Notes: a model not told the origin generated them from the letters alone. DNA of 13,644 nt from an uncultured Bacteroidota bacterium (GCA_903881265.1 CAIRSV010000037.1:1-13644), one strand, 5' to 3'; positions 1 through 7,005 are shown, numbered from the stretch's first letter. A program made the numbers and translations.

Positions 1-317
1 ACAGGAAGAATCAATAATGTAAGTTTCACTTCAATGCTTTGCCATCCTTCCGCTATGTGTTGACTCCATAAAAGACCTAGCACATGCAGCAGAAAAAAAG
101 ACCAAAGAAGCAGTGTGATAGGCCGTAATCGTGACGTTGTAAGGCGCGACCAACAGGACGAAAGTTTAATGAGCAGATGACTATCAAATAGCCAATGTGC
201 TACAAGTAATATCACGCCAATCGAACTAAGCCTCTCACTCCACGTAAACGAAACCGCAGTTAGTACCACGATAAGGTACCACAGTGAAGCTCTGTTTATG
301 GCAGGGAGTTGAATCAT
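1..317 (-). CDS. O-antigen ligase/polymerase-like membrane protein, N-terminal part (cut by window edge)
   Basis: The frame is open from an ATG at 317 to the window edge and gives the first 105 residues; the rest lies to the left. An in-frame TAG just upstream makes this ATG the first possible start. The fragment is strongly hydrophobic, with likely membrane spans at about residues 13-26, 33-44 and 67-84 and another beginning near 98. The segment LLHVLGLLWSQHIAEGW (75-91), followed by IEVKLTLLILP (95-105), resembles the N-terminal region of Bacteroidota O-antigen ligase/polymerase (Wzy/WaaL-like) proteins, where a short loop with a conserved Glu and Lys joins two spans. Such inner-membrane proteins join or polymerise surface polysaccharide. 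That role is inferred from family resemblance; the catalytic periplasmic loop is not in the window. The gene is divergent from the YciO-type gene. Coding status is fairly sure, the precise function less so. Confidence 0.72.
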   Translation of the reverse strand, partial: MIQLPAINRASLWYLIVVLTAVSFTWSERLSSIGVILLVAHWLFDSHLLIKLSSCWSRLTTSRLRPITLLLWSFFLLHVLGLLWSQHIAEGWQSIEVKLTLLILP

Positions 318-320
318 TGA

Positions 321-354
321 TTGGCGAAGATAATCAACCTAGCTTGTATCTTTG
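321..354 (+). promoter_or_regulatory. Bacteroidota-type promoter of the YciO-type gene
   Basis: TATCTTTG at 347-354 matches the -7 consensus TAnnTTTG exactly. A TTG at 321-323, 23 bases upstream, could serve as the -33 element, at the long end of the usual spacing. Transcription would be expected to begin within a few bases of the ATG at 360, which implies a leaderless or near-leaderless mRNA. Confidence 0.6.
325..332 (-). promoter_or_regulatory. Candidate -7 element for the O-antigen ligase-like gene
   Basis: Read on the minus strand the sequence is TATCTTCG, one base away from the Bacteroidota -7 consensus TAnnTTTG. Only seven bases separate it from the ATG at 317, so the transcript would start very close to the start codon. 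I see no TTG at the expected upstream distance, so this promoter is weaker or needs help. It overlaps the promoter of the divergent gene. Confidence 0.4.
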
Positions 355-359
355 CGTGC

Positions 360-965
360 ATGCTACTAGAAATCCATCATAAAAATCCAGATGAGCGTAA
401 AATCAAGCAAGTTCTTGATTGCCTTCGTAAAGGTGGTATCATCATTTACCCCACAGATACCATTTACGGATTGGGTTGTAGTATTGAACACCCTGAGGCT
501 ATCACTAGAATATGTCAGATTAAACATATTCAACCCGAAAAGGCATTGCTATCATTTATATGTGCAGACCTTAGTCATTTAAGCGAGTATACCAAATCGA
601 TCGATACGCCTATTTACCGTTTCCTAAAGCAATACTTACCTGGTGCGTTTACCTTTATCCTGCCGGCAAGTAAAAAAACACCCAAGCTACTTCGCACCAA
701 AAAAGAAACGGTGGGTATTAGAGTTCCTGATAATGAAATTTGCAGAACCATCATCAACGAACTTGGCCATCCGATATTAAGTACCTCCCTTCCGTATAAT
801 GATGAAATCCCATATACTGATGCAGCAGAAATGCACGAAAAATTTGGGCATCTCGTGGATATTGTGATTGATGGTGGACCCGGTGGCGTTATAGCCTCTA
901 CGATTGTTGATTGCACTAAAAATCCACCTGAAGTAATTAGAGAAGGATTAGGTATGCTTGAATAA
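360..965 (+). CDS. Sua5/YciO/YrdC family protein, YciO type
   Basis: A 201-residue soluble protein with the YrdC fold. The signature KGGIIIYPTDTIYGLGC lies at 24-40, PGAFTFIL at 94-101, VGIRVPDN at 118-125 and an STSL segment in the second half. Family members include TsaC/Sua5, which make threonylcarbamoyl-AMP from threonine, bicarbonate and ATP for the t6A37 modification of ANN-decoding tRNAs. The overall pattern (CLRKGG..YPTD, FICADLSHLSEYTK, PGAFTFIL, REGLG at the end) is closer to E. coli YciO than to TsaC. The TsaC KxR active-site pair appears as K55-H-I57, without the arginine, so automated annotation as threonylcarbamoyl-AMP synthase may overstate its activity. I chose the ATG at 360 over upstream alternatives because it aligns with the family start and follows a -7 element directly. 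Family is sure, substrate is not. Confidence 0.92.
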   Translation: MLLEIHHKNPDERKIKQVLDCLRKGGIIIYPTDTIYGLGCSIEHPEAITRICQIKHIQPEKALLSFICADLSHLSEYTKSIDTPIYRFLKQYLPGAFTFILPASKKTPKLLRTKKETVGIRVPDNEICRTIINELGHPILSTSLPYNDEIPYTDAAEMHEKFGHLVDIVIDGGPGGVIASTIVDCTKNPPEVIREGLGMLE

Positions 966-1197
966 AATGCACCTCTCCATTAATTGTAGGTTGTCTTGCT
1001 CAATAACTTATTTACTATCGTTGAAAATCCTTACATAGGTGCACACATAAAACACTCCATCCAGCCGATACGAAATACATCAATAGTCGATTTTGTTGAT
1101 TTGAATTTCGGAAACCAAGAGTACAAAATGACGAATGCTTCTGCTGTTCAATTATCATATTGTCGAATTGTATCATTGTCCTTATCTTCGCGGCTCT
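966..1197 (+). other. Intergenic region before prfA
   Basis: These 232 bases hold no convincing gene. The only open frame (996-1208) starts at a TTG, overlaps the start of prfA and has no recognisable content. I see no terminator hairpin with a T-tract after the YciO-type gene. The only recognisable signal is the prfA promoter at the right end. Confidence 0.5.
1160..1190 (+). promoter_or_regulatory. Bacteroidota-type promoter of prfA
   Basis: TTG at 1160-1162, a 20-base spacer, then TATCTTCG at 1183-1190 fit the TTG-N17-23-TAnnTTTG pattern with one mismatch. Seven bases separate the -7 element from the prfA ATG at 1198, so the leader would be absent or only a few bases long. Confidence 0.58.
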
Positions 1198-2271
1198 ATG
1201 TTAGATAAGTTAGAAGCCATTAAAGGCCGATTCGATAATATTGGCGTATCGCTCACCAACCCTGATATTGTCAGTGATCAAAAACGTTTTTCGCAATTGA
1301 GCAAGGAATACCGTAAGCTCGAAAAAATTGTGGATGTGTATAAGCAATATAAAAATTGTTTGGATAGCATCGCCTTTGGCAAGGAAGTACTTGAATCTGA
1401 AAATGATGAGGAGTTACGTTCTATGGCGAAGGAAGATCTTGTCAATTCTGAAATACAAAAAGATTCGTTGGAGGAAACTATCCGTCAATTACTGATACCG
1501 AAAGATCCTCAAGATGAAAAGAATGTCGTGATGGAAATTCGTGCAGGAACCGGTGGCGATGAGGCGAGCTTGTTTGCTGGCGACTTGATGCGTATGTATA
1601 TGAAGTATGCTGATGCCAAAGGATGGAAAGTGGCTCTGGTCGATGAAAACGAAGGCACAGCAGGCGGATACAAAGAGGTCATCCTTGAAATTATTGGCGA
1701 AGATGTATATGGTGTCATGAAATACGAAAGCGGTGTACATCGTGTGCAGCGGGTACCAAATACCGAAGCAAGCGGCCGTGTACATACCTCTGCAGCAACT
1801 GTTGCTGTGATGCCTGAAGCAGATGAAATTGATTTCGAATTAAAGGATTCTGATTTAAAAATGGAAACAGCCCGAAGCGGTGGTGCAGGTGGTCAGAATG
1901 TAAACAAGGTTGAAACGAAGGTCATCCTTACCCACGTTCCAACTGGAACTGTTATTACATGTCAAACCGAACGTACACAGCTTGGCAACCGTGATAAAGC
2001 TACGACGATGATGCGCACAAAACTGTATGAAGAGGAAGTACGTAAGCACGAGGAAGCGATCGCTAATAGTCGTAAGACACTTGTAAGCAGTGGCGACCGC
2101 TCTGCTAAAATCAGAACATACAATTGGCCGCAGGGACGCATTACCGATCATCGTATCAACAAGACAATTTATTCATTGGATAACTTTGTCAATGGTGATA
2201 TTCAGGAAATGCTTGACGCACTTCAGTTTGCCGAAAATGCTGAGAAGATGAAGGCCGGCGAAATGGTGTAG
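1198..2271 (+). CDS. prfA: Peptide chain release factor 1 (RF1)
   Basis: A 357-residue protein, the usual RF1 length. RF1 recognises UAA and UAG in the ribosomal A site and triggers hydrolysis of peptidyl-tRNA. The N-terminal part (about 1-100) is helical and charged, as in the RF1 helical domain. Domain 2 carries the PxT 'peptide anticodon' as PNT at 187-189 within QRVPNTEASGRVHTSAA, which marks RF1 rather than RF2 (SPF). The catalytic GGQ is at 231-233 in SGGAGGQNVNKVET; its glutamine is the residue methylated by PrmC in other bacteria. No prmC gene follows, unlike in many Proteobacteria. The frame is open upstream to 1135, but MLDKLEAIK at 1198 matches the family start and follows the promoter at the right distance. 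The next gene begins 31 bases downstream on the same strand and may be cotranscribed. Confidence 0.97.
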   Translation: MLDKLEAIKGRFDNIGVSLTNPDIVSDQKRFSQLSKEYRKLEKIVDVYKQYKNCLDSIAFGKEVLESENDEELRSMAKEDLVNSEIQKDSLEETIRQLLIPKDPQDEKNVVMEIRAGTGGDEASLFAGDLMRMYMKYADAKGWKVALVDENEGTAGGYKEVILEIIGEDVYGVMKYESGVHRVQRVPNTEASGRVHTSAATVAVMPEADEIDFELKDSDLKMETARSGGAGGQNVNKVETKVILTHVPTGTVITCQTERTQLGNRDKATTMMRTKLYEEEVRKHEEAIANSRKTLVSSGDRSAKIRTYNWPQGRITDHRINKTIYSLDNFVNGDIQEMLDALQFAENAEKMKAGEMV

Positions 2272-2302
2272 GCATAGCAAATAATTAAAGTGCCTTTAGT
2301 AT

Positions 2303-2989
2303 ATGAAAATATGTTTGTTCCTTCTAGTACTTCCATTTGCATCCATTGCGCAATCGGCTCAGCAATATCTCGTTACAACATCCAACGACACCATATACTA
2401 TAAGGGTGATTTGATTGTCAACAATGATGATATCACTCAATGGCGATGGGTAACTGCAGATAAAACTGACTATACTATCACTGAAATTAATGCGGCCTAT
2501 TTCAATGACAACTATTATTACAACTGTGATGGAAGACATCTTTATAAGCAAGTTGTGAAAGGAAAAATAAATGTGTATGCATTACACGATAGAGACACCC
2601 TGACAGACCGACATGGCAATCTTAGAAAGACCGTTTATATCGAAACTGAGGGAAGAAAACCTGTGGTCTATTCTCTTCATAATTTGACTCCAATGATCTA
2701 CGATAATGAGAGTCTTGCCACTCAAATCAAAGAAGAAAATACGAAACGCATTAGCGGCAATGCGATGATCATAACCGGTATTATAGCTGGCGTACCTGTT
2801 ACAATCGGAGGTCTCTTTGTAGCCTTAGTAGGCGCATTGATTCGTGACGATCAAACAACTAATAATGCCTTGCTCGTAGCCGGAGCCGGCGTTGCGTTTG
2901 GTAGTGGAATGATCGGAGGTGGCGTCGGATTAAAAGCAAACGCAAAAAAACCAACTCTTGAATTCATTCATTGGTATAACGCGCACTAA
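2303..2989 (+). CDS. Secreted or membrane-anchored protein of unknown function
   Basis: A 228-residue protein I do not recognise. It begins with a clear Sec signal peptide: MK, a hydrophobic core (CLFLLVLPFA) and a likely signal peptidase I site near SIA|QS (after 16) or SAQ|Q (after 19). The mature N-terminal domain (about 20-140) is rich in Tyr, Asp and Asn, with alternating polar and aromatic residues that suggest beta structure. Near the C-terminus are two glycine-rich hydrophobic segments (about 152-180 and 188-210), split by a short polar RDDQTTNN turn. This looks like a membrane hairpin, leaving a short polar tail ending in WYNAH. Envelope location is inferred from these features. No promoter motif is visible in the 31-base gap after prfA, so readthrough from prfA is plausible. 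The stop codon is only two bases from the end of the convergent uvrB. Confidence 0.75.
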   Translation: MKICLFLLVLPFASIAQSAQQYLVTTSNDTIYYKGDLIVNNDDITQWRWVTADKTDYTITEINAAYFNDNYYYNCDGRHLYKQVVKGKINVYALHDRDTLTDRHGNLRKTVYIETEGRKPVVYSLHNLTPMIYDNESLATQIKEENTKRISGNAMIITGIIAGVPVTIGGLFVALVGALIRDDQTTNNALLVAGAGVAFGSGMIGGGVGLKANAKKPTLEFIHWYNAH

Positions 2990-2991
2990 CA

Positions 2992-5013
2992 TTATTTTTG
3001 TTTGGCCTTCAATGCCATCATCTGATCGCGCAATCGGGCAGCTTCAATAAAGTCGAGATTCTTAGCGGCCTTCTCCATTTGTTTTTTAACAGCGACAATT
3101 TCTTTTTCAAGTTCCTTTGGATTTGAGTATGACACCGCAGGTTCTGCTGCTGCAATAATAGGCGCTTCATCTTGCAGAGCATACTTGTTGGAACTATCAT
3201 AATTTTTTACCTGAAGCACCGCTCCTTGATCTAAAATTTCACCGATTGATTTCTTAATCGTGGTCGGTGTGATATGATGCTCCAAATTAAATAGCAGTTG
3301 TTTTTCTCTTCGACGATTAGTTTCATCCATCGTTCGTTGCATGCTACCTGTAATCTTATCGGCGTAAAAGATAACCAAGCCTTGTGCATTACGCGCTGCT
3401 CGTCCTGCGGTTTGTGTAAGCGATCGCTCATCACGAAGAAAGCCCTCCTTATCGGCATCCAAAATGGCGACTAACGATACTTCGGGCAAATCTAATCCTT
3501 CACGCAAGAGATTCACACCAATCAAGACATCGATATTTCCAAGACGCAAATCGCGTAATATTTCAACGCGTTCCAATGCATCAATTTCGCTGTGCAAATA
3601 TTTACATTTTACATTAATCTTATGAAGGTATTTGGCTAGTTCTTCTGAGAGTCGTTTGGTGAGCGTTGTGACCAATACACGATCACCCATACCCACGCGT
3701 TTATCTACTTCATCCAACAAGTCATCAATCTGATTGATGCTAGGTCTCACTTCTATTGGAGGATCGAGGAGCCCTGTTGGTCTTACTACCTGCTCAACAA
3801 ATTCACCTTGCGTCATATCCAATTCATATTTTCCTGGCGTGGCACTTACATAAATGACTTGATTGATCATCTGTTGAAACTCCGAAAAATTCAAGGGGCG
3901 ATTATCCAAGGCAGATGGCAACCTAAAGCCGTAGTTGACGAGATTAATTTTTCGGGCACGATCACCACCATACATGCCACTGATTTGCGGAAGCGTCACA
4001 TGGCTTTCATCTAGCACCAATAAGAAATCTTGCGGAAAATAATCGAGCAGGCAAAACGGTCTTGTTCCCGGTTGACGTCTATCCAGGAAACGCGAATAAT
4101 TTTCAATGCCTTTGCAATAGCCAAGTTCCTGTATCATTTCTAAATCATAATTCACACGTTCCTTGATACGTTGTGCTTCGAGCGGTTGATGTTGTTGTTG
4201 AAAATAGTCGACCTGCGCAAACAGTTCATCCTGAATTTCATGAATGATATTTTTCATTTGATCCTGCGGAGCCAAATACATATTGGCTGGAAAGATAGCG
4301 GCATCGTCCAAGGCTTCGATTTTTTTACCTGTTGGAATTTCAAATCGCTGAATTTCTTCAATTTCATCCCCAAAGAAAATTACTCGCAGACCGAAATCGG
4401 CATAAGGCAAATTGATATCGACCGTATCACCCTTCACACGAAACATACCCTTATCAAATTCGATATTCGTTCTGCTATATTGCGATTGAACAAGACGGTG
4501 CAAGAACGAGTTACGCACTATTTGTTGTCCCTTCGAAATACGAATGATTCCATTCGCATATTCGGTCGGGTTACCGATACCATAGATGCAACTCACTGAG
4601 GCGACAACGATAATATCTCTTCTGCCAGATAGCAGACTAGAGGTGGCACGAAGTCGCAGCTTTTCTAATTCACTATTGATTGCAAGATCCTTTTCAATAT
4701 ATACACCACTTGAAGGCATATAGGCTTCAGGTTGATAATAGTCGTAATACGAAACGAAATATTCAACCGCGTTGTCAGGAAAAAACTGCTTGAATTCGCC
4801 GTACAATTGTGCCACCAATGTTTTATTATGCGTGAGCACCAATGTAGGTCTGTTGGTTTGTTGAATCACGTTCGCAATAGTGAACGTCTTACCCGATCCT
4901 GTGACGCCAAGTAATGTCTGATGTTTCTCTTGAGCATTAACCCCTTCTACCAATTGCTGAATGGCTTTTGGCTGATCACCGGCAGGCTGATAGGGGCTTT
5001 GTAAATTAAACAT
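2992..5013 (-). CDS. uvrB: UvrABC excinuclease subunit B
   Basis: A 673-residue protein, the same length as E. coli UvrB. It is the central helicase-like subunit of nucleotide excision repair: it is loaded on damaged DNA by UvrA, verifies the lesion and recruits UvrC for the dual incision. Visible landmarks are Walker A GVTGSGKT (36-43), the damage-verifying beta-hairpin with YYDYYQPEAYMP (89-100), the DESH motif (335-338), SAT (390-392), helicase motif VI QTAGRAARN (534-542) and the C-terminal UVR domain (about 633-668) that contacts UvrC. All key residues are present, so it should be functional. The ATG at 5013 gives the standard N-terminus (MFNLQSPYQPAGDQPKAI). It is not in an operon with uvrA or uvrC here. 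A terminator-like hairpin isolates it from the gene upstream. No SOS-type operator was recognised. Confidence 0.98.
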   Translation of the reverse strand: MFNLQSPYQPAGDQPKAIQQLVEGVNAQEKHQTLLGVTGSGKTFTIANVIQQTNRPTLVLTHNKTLVAQLYGEFKQFFPDNAVEYFVSYYDYYQPEAYMPSSGVYIEKDLAINSELEKLRLRATSSLLSGRRDIIVVASVSCIYGIGNPTEYANGIIRISKGQQIVRNSFLHRLVQSQYSRTNIEFDKGMFRVKGDTVDINLPYADFGLRVIFFGDEIEEIQRFEIPTGKKIEALDDAAIFPANMYLAPQDQMKNIIHEIQDELFAQVDYFQQQHQPLEAQRIKERVNYDLEMIQELGYCKGIENYSRFLDRRQPGTRPFCLLDYFPQDFLLVLDESHVTLPQISGMYGGDRARKINLVNYGFRLPSALDNRPLNFSEFQQMINQVIYVSATPGKYELDMTQGEFVEQVVRPTGLLDPPIEVRPSINQIDDLLDEVDKRVGMGDRVLVTTLTKRLSEELAKYLHKINVKCKYLHSEIDALERVEILRDLRLGNIDVLIGVNLLREGLDLPEVSLVAILDADKEGFLRDERSLTQTAGRAARNAQGLVIFYADKITGSMQRTMDETNRRREKQLLFNLEHHITPTTIKKSIGEILDQGAVLQVKNYDSSNKYALQDEAPIIAAAEPAVSYSNPKELEKEIVAVKKQMEKAAKNLDFIEAARLRDQMMALKAKQK

Positions 5014-5073
5014 AATAGCGATTCTCGTGTAATTTAAACTTAATGTCGGATAGTGATGCGGAATTCCTTTTAC

Positions 5074-5106
5074 AAAAAAACGTCAGCACACTCGCTGACG
5101 TTTTTT
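5074..5106 (-). terminator. Intrinsic terminator after the acidic/basic protein gene
   Basis: A perfect 7-bp GC-rich stem, CGTCAGC (5081-5087) with GCTGACG (5094-5100), encloses a 6-base loop. It is flanked by seven A on one side and six T on the other. Read on the minus strand the stem ends in a run of seven T, 20 bases after the stop codon of the 5127-5543 gene. The structure is nearly symmetrical and could also stop plus-strand transcription, although no plus-strand gene ends nearby. Confidence 0.85.
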
Positions 5107-5126
5107 ATAATCAAGTATGAGATGAA

Positions 5127-5543
5127 TTAAAAGTCATCATCGTCATCAAACTTATCGTCAAATAAATCAAGTTCAATATCATCTTCTATTTTAAAATCGT
5201 CGTCATCATCATCACCACTTTTTTTAGGTTTCTTGATTTTGCTTTTTGATGCTGGCATATCAAACTCTTCAAATTCATCATCGAAATCATCGTCCTCCTC
5301 TATCTCGTCATCGAAATCGTCGTCGTCGTCATCATCATCGTCGTCAGAAGTTATTTTCTTTGATGCACTTTTTTTAGCACCTGCTTTCGGCGTTATCATC
5401 TCATCGTCATCATCAAAATCATCATCGTCATCATCTGGTGATTTTTTCTTTGCGGCTGCCTTTTTAGGTGCTGCGCTTTTTGATGCAGCAGCCTTAGGTG
5501 TTGCTTTTTTTGCGGCTACTTTTTTTTCAGGTTTTGCTTTCAT
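5127..5543 (-). CDS. Low-complexity protein of alternating basic and acidic blocks
   Basis: A 138-residue protein with no recognisable fold. Three Lys/Ala/Ser/Pro-rich blocks (about 1-35, 53-64 and 98-109) alternate with three Asp-rich blocks (about 37-48, 67-94 and 111-138), one of which has ten consecutive Asp. Phenylalanines punctuate the acidic runs and the last residue is Phe. The basic blocks resemble the Lys/Ala/Pro tails of histone H1-like bacterial nucleoid proteins; the acidic blocks resemble Asp-rich disordered tails. The protein has no signal peptide and no membrane span, so it is probably cytosolic and disordered. The gene has its own terminator and a plausible promoter. A frame kept open by such a repetitive sequence could be accidental, but the ATG start, the promoter, the hairpin after the stop and the mixed GAT/GAC codons argue that it is real. 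The function is unknown; nucleic-acid or protein binding is a guess. Confidence 0.75.
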   Translation of the reverse strand: MKAKPEKKVAAKKATPKAAASKSAAPKKAAAKKKSPDDDDDDFDDDDEMITPKAGAKKSASKKITSDDDDDDDDDDFDDEIEEDDDFDDEFEEFDMPASKSKIKKPKKSGDDDDDDFKIEDDIELDLFDDKFDDDDDF

Positions 5544-5690
5544 GCTATGTACAATTTCTAATGTAAATTTTTATTATATTTTTCAAAAAGAAAAATTTTT
5601 TGCCATAAAAAATAAATTTTTTTTGCGTGTGCTTTTCTATTCATTCGAGACGTGCATCATACGATTGATTGCTCACCGTATCTGATCCAT
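5544..5690 (-). other. AT-rich intergenic region between purA and the acidic/basic gene
   Basis: This 147-base gap contains several A- and T-tracts between about 5560 and 5630, including runs of five to eight identical bases. They may bend DNA or act as an upstream promoter element for the acidic/basic gene. Weak A/T-only foldbacks are present, but no GC-containing hairpin that I would call a purA terminator. The candidate promoter of the downstream gene lies at its left end. Confidence 0.45.
5558..5586 (-). promoter_or_regulatory. Candidate promoter of the acidic/basic protein gene
   Basis: On the minus strand, TTG at 5586-5584, an 18-base AT-rich spacer and TACATTAG at 5565-5558 fit the TTG-N-TAnnTTTG pattern with one mismatch in the -7 element. 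The spacer is the same length as in the purA promoter. The element ends 14 bases before the ATG at 5543. In such an AT-rich stretch a chance match is possible. Confidence 0.4.
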
Positions 5691-6959
5691 TTATTTGATC
5701 AACTGAATCAACTGATCTCTTCCGACACCATTAGACACATGTGAAATTCTTGTTCCGGTTTTTGCTTCTATGATAGCCGATAAGTCAAGAAACGACTGAG
5801 GTAAATCACTGCCTAGTTTACAATCCGCTAGGTTCTTTTCCCAGCCATTGATATATTCATAATTCGCTTCAATACTTTTATTTGTCACATCGTAAGGAAA
5901 CTGATTTGTGTTCACGCCATCAATGGTATAGGATGTGCAGGCTCCAATTTGGTCCATACCGTCAAGCACATCTGCCTTTGTAATAATCAGATCTGTTACG
6001 CCATTAATCATACAAGCATATTGCAGCGCGACCAAATCAATCCAACCACAGCGTCGCGGACGACCTGTTGTTGATCCGAATTCGTTTCCTGTTTTTCGAA
6101 GTAGGTCTCCTACTTCATCGAGTAATTCGGTAGGGAATGGACCGCTACCAACCCTTGTACAATAGGCCTTACTAATACCGTACACTTTATCAACCCATTT
6201 CGGCGCGATTCCTAGTCCGGTGCAAAGTCCGGCGGTAACCGTATTGCTCGATGTTACAAACGGATAGGTTCCAAAATCGATATCAAGCATAGTGCCTTGT
6301 GCGCCTTCAGCTAGTATTTTTTTGCCTTGCGTTATTTTCTCATTCAAGTAAAATTCAACACCGACAATTTTATGTTGACGAAGCTCTTCAATGGATGCAA
6401 AAAATTCTTCTTCCCATTGATTGATATCCTCATCAAAATTCATTTGTTGTAGGATAGTGCGATGTTTTTCTTTTAAAGCGTTATATCGTTCTTTAAAATC
6501 TTTCTGTAAGATATCTCCAACACGCAAACCATTGCGACCTGTTTTGTCCATATAGGTTGGACCGATTCCTTTGAGGGTGCTCCCAATTTTATTTTGCCCT
6601 TTGCTTAATTCGCTGGCTTTATCTAATGCCTTATGCGTAGGTAAAATAAGATGCGCTCGTTCGCTGATGATCATTACCTTTTTCAAATCAATACCATGCG
6701 ATTCAATTTCCTCACATTCTTGTTGAAATGATACGGGATCAATCACGACTCCATTGCCAATCACATTCATCAGATTAGGATGAAATACGCCGGAAGGTAT
6801 TGTGTGTAATACCACTTTTTTATCATTGATATACAGCGTATGTCCAGCATTAGGTCCTCCTTGAAAACGTGCGATGATGGCATAATCGTTTGCCAGAAAA
6901 TCGACAATTTTCCCCTTGCCTTCATCACCCCATTGAAGGCCCAATAATGCGTCTACCAT
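5691..6959 (-). CDS. purA: Adenylosuccinate synthetase
   Basis: A 422-residue cytosolic enzyme, normal length for the family. It condenses IMP and aspartate using GTP to give adenylosuccinate, the first step from IMP to AMP. The GTP/phosphate loop reads QWGDEGKGK (9-17) with the catalytic Asp at 12. NAGHT (37-41) supplies the catalytic His40. GIGPTYMDKTGRNGLRVGD (131-149) and QGTMLDIDFGTYP (221-233) contribute to IMP binding. The loop TTGRPRRCGW (297-306) is the aspartate/IMP-binding segment, and TKAD (327-330) is the guanine-recognising motif. The frame is open 20 codons further upstream, but MVDALLGLQWGDEGKGK at 6959 matches the family start, and the upstream extension would run through the promoter. 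No other purine gene is adjacent, so it appears to be a single-gene unit. Confidence 0.98.
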   Translation of the reverse strand: MVDALLGLQWGDEGKGKIVDFLANDYAIIARFQGGPNAGHTLYINDKKVVLHTIPSGVFHPNLMNVIGNGVVIDPVSFQQECEEIESHGIDLKKVMIISERAHLILPTHKALDKASELSKGQNKIGSTLKGIGPTYMDKTGRNGLRVGDILQKDFKERYNALKEKHRTILQQMNFDEDINQWEEEFFASIEELRQHKIVGVEFYLNEKITQGKKILAEGAQGTMLDIDFGTYPFVTSSNTVTAGLCTGLGIAPKWVDKVYGISKAYCTRVGSGPFPTELLDEVGDLLRKTGNEFGSTTGRPRRCGWIDLVALQYACMINGVTDLIITKADVLDGMDQIGACTSYTIDGVNTNQFPYDVTNKSIEANYEYINGWEKNLADCKLGSDLPQSFLDLSAIIEAKTGTRISHVSNGVGRDQLIQLIK

Positions 6960-6976
6960 AATTCGTAATTGATTGG

Positions 6977-7005
6977 CAAAGATATTCGGCAATTGGTATT
7001 TGCAA
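6977..7005 (-). promoter_or_regulatory. Bacteroidota-type promoter of purA
   Basis: On the minus strand, TTG at 7005-7003, an 18-base spacer and TATCTTTG at 6984-6977 match the consensus perfectly. The -7 element ends 17 bases before the purA ATG, leaving a leader of roughly a dozen bases. The TTG sits at the end of the T-tract of the preceding terminator. Confidence 0.66.

Noticed and set aside
321..359. Upstream extension of the YciO-type gene
   Set aside because: It would translate the promoter -7 element; the family start is at 360.
968..1043. Inverted repeat TGCACCT / AGGTGCA after the YciO-type gene
   Set aside because: Only seven base pairs with a 62-base loop and no T-tract; likely chance.
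996..1208. Open frame of 70 codons before prfA
   Set aside because: It starts at TTG, overlaps the prfA start and spans the prfA promoter; the translation has no recognisable features.
4171..4599. Plus-strand 142-codon open frame inside uvrB
   Set aside because: Antisense shadow of a well-conserved uvrB coding region with all its motifs intact.
5035..5042. TAAGTTTA (minus strand) as a -7 element for uvrB
   Set aside because: It has one mismatch and no TTG at a suitable distance upstream; too weak to call.
5233..5685. Plus-strand open frame giving a serine-rich 150-residue protein
   Set aside because: Its serine runs are the antisense reading of the Asp codons of the acidic/basic gene, which has a better start, promoter and terminator.
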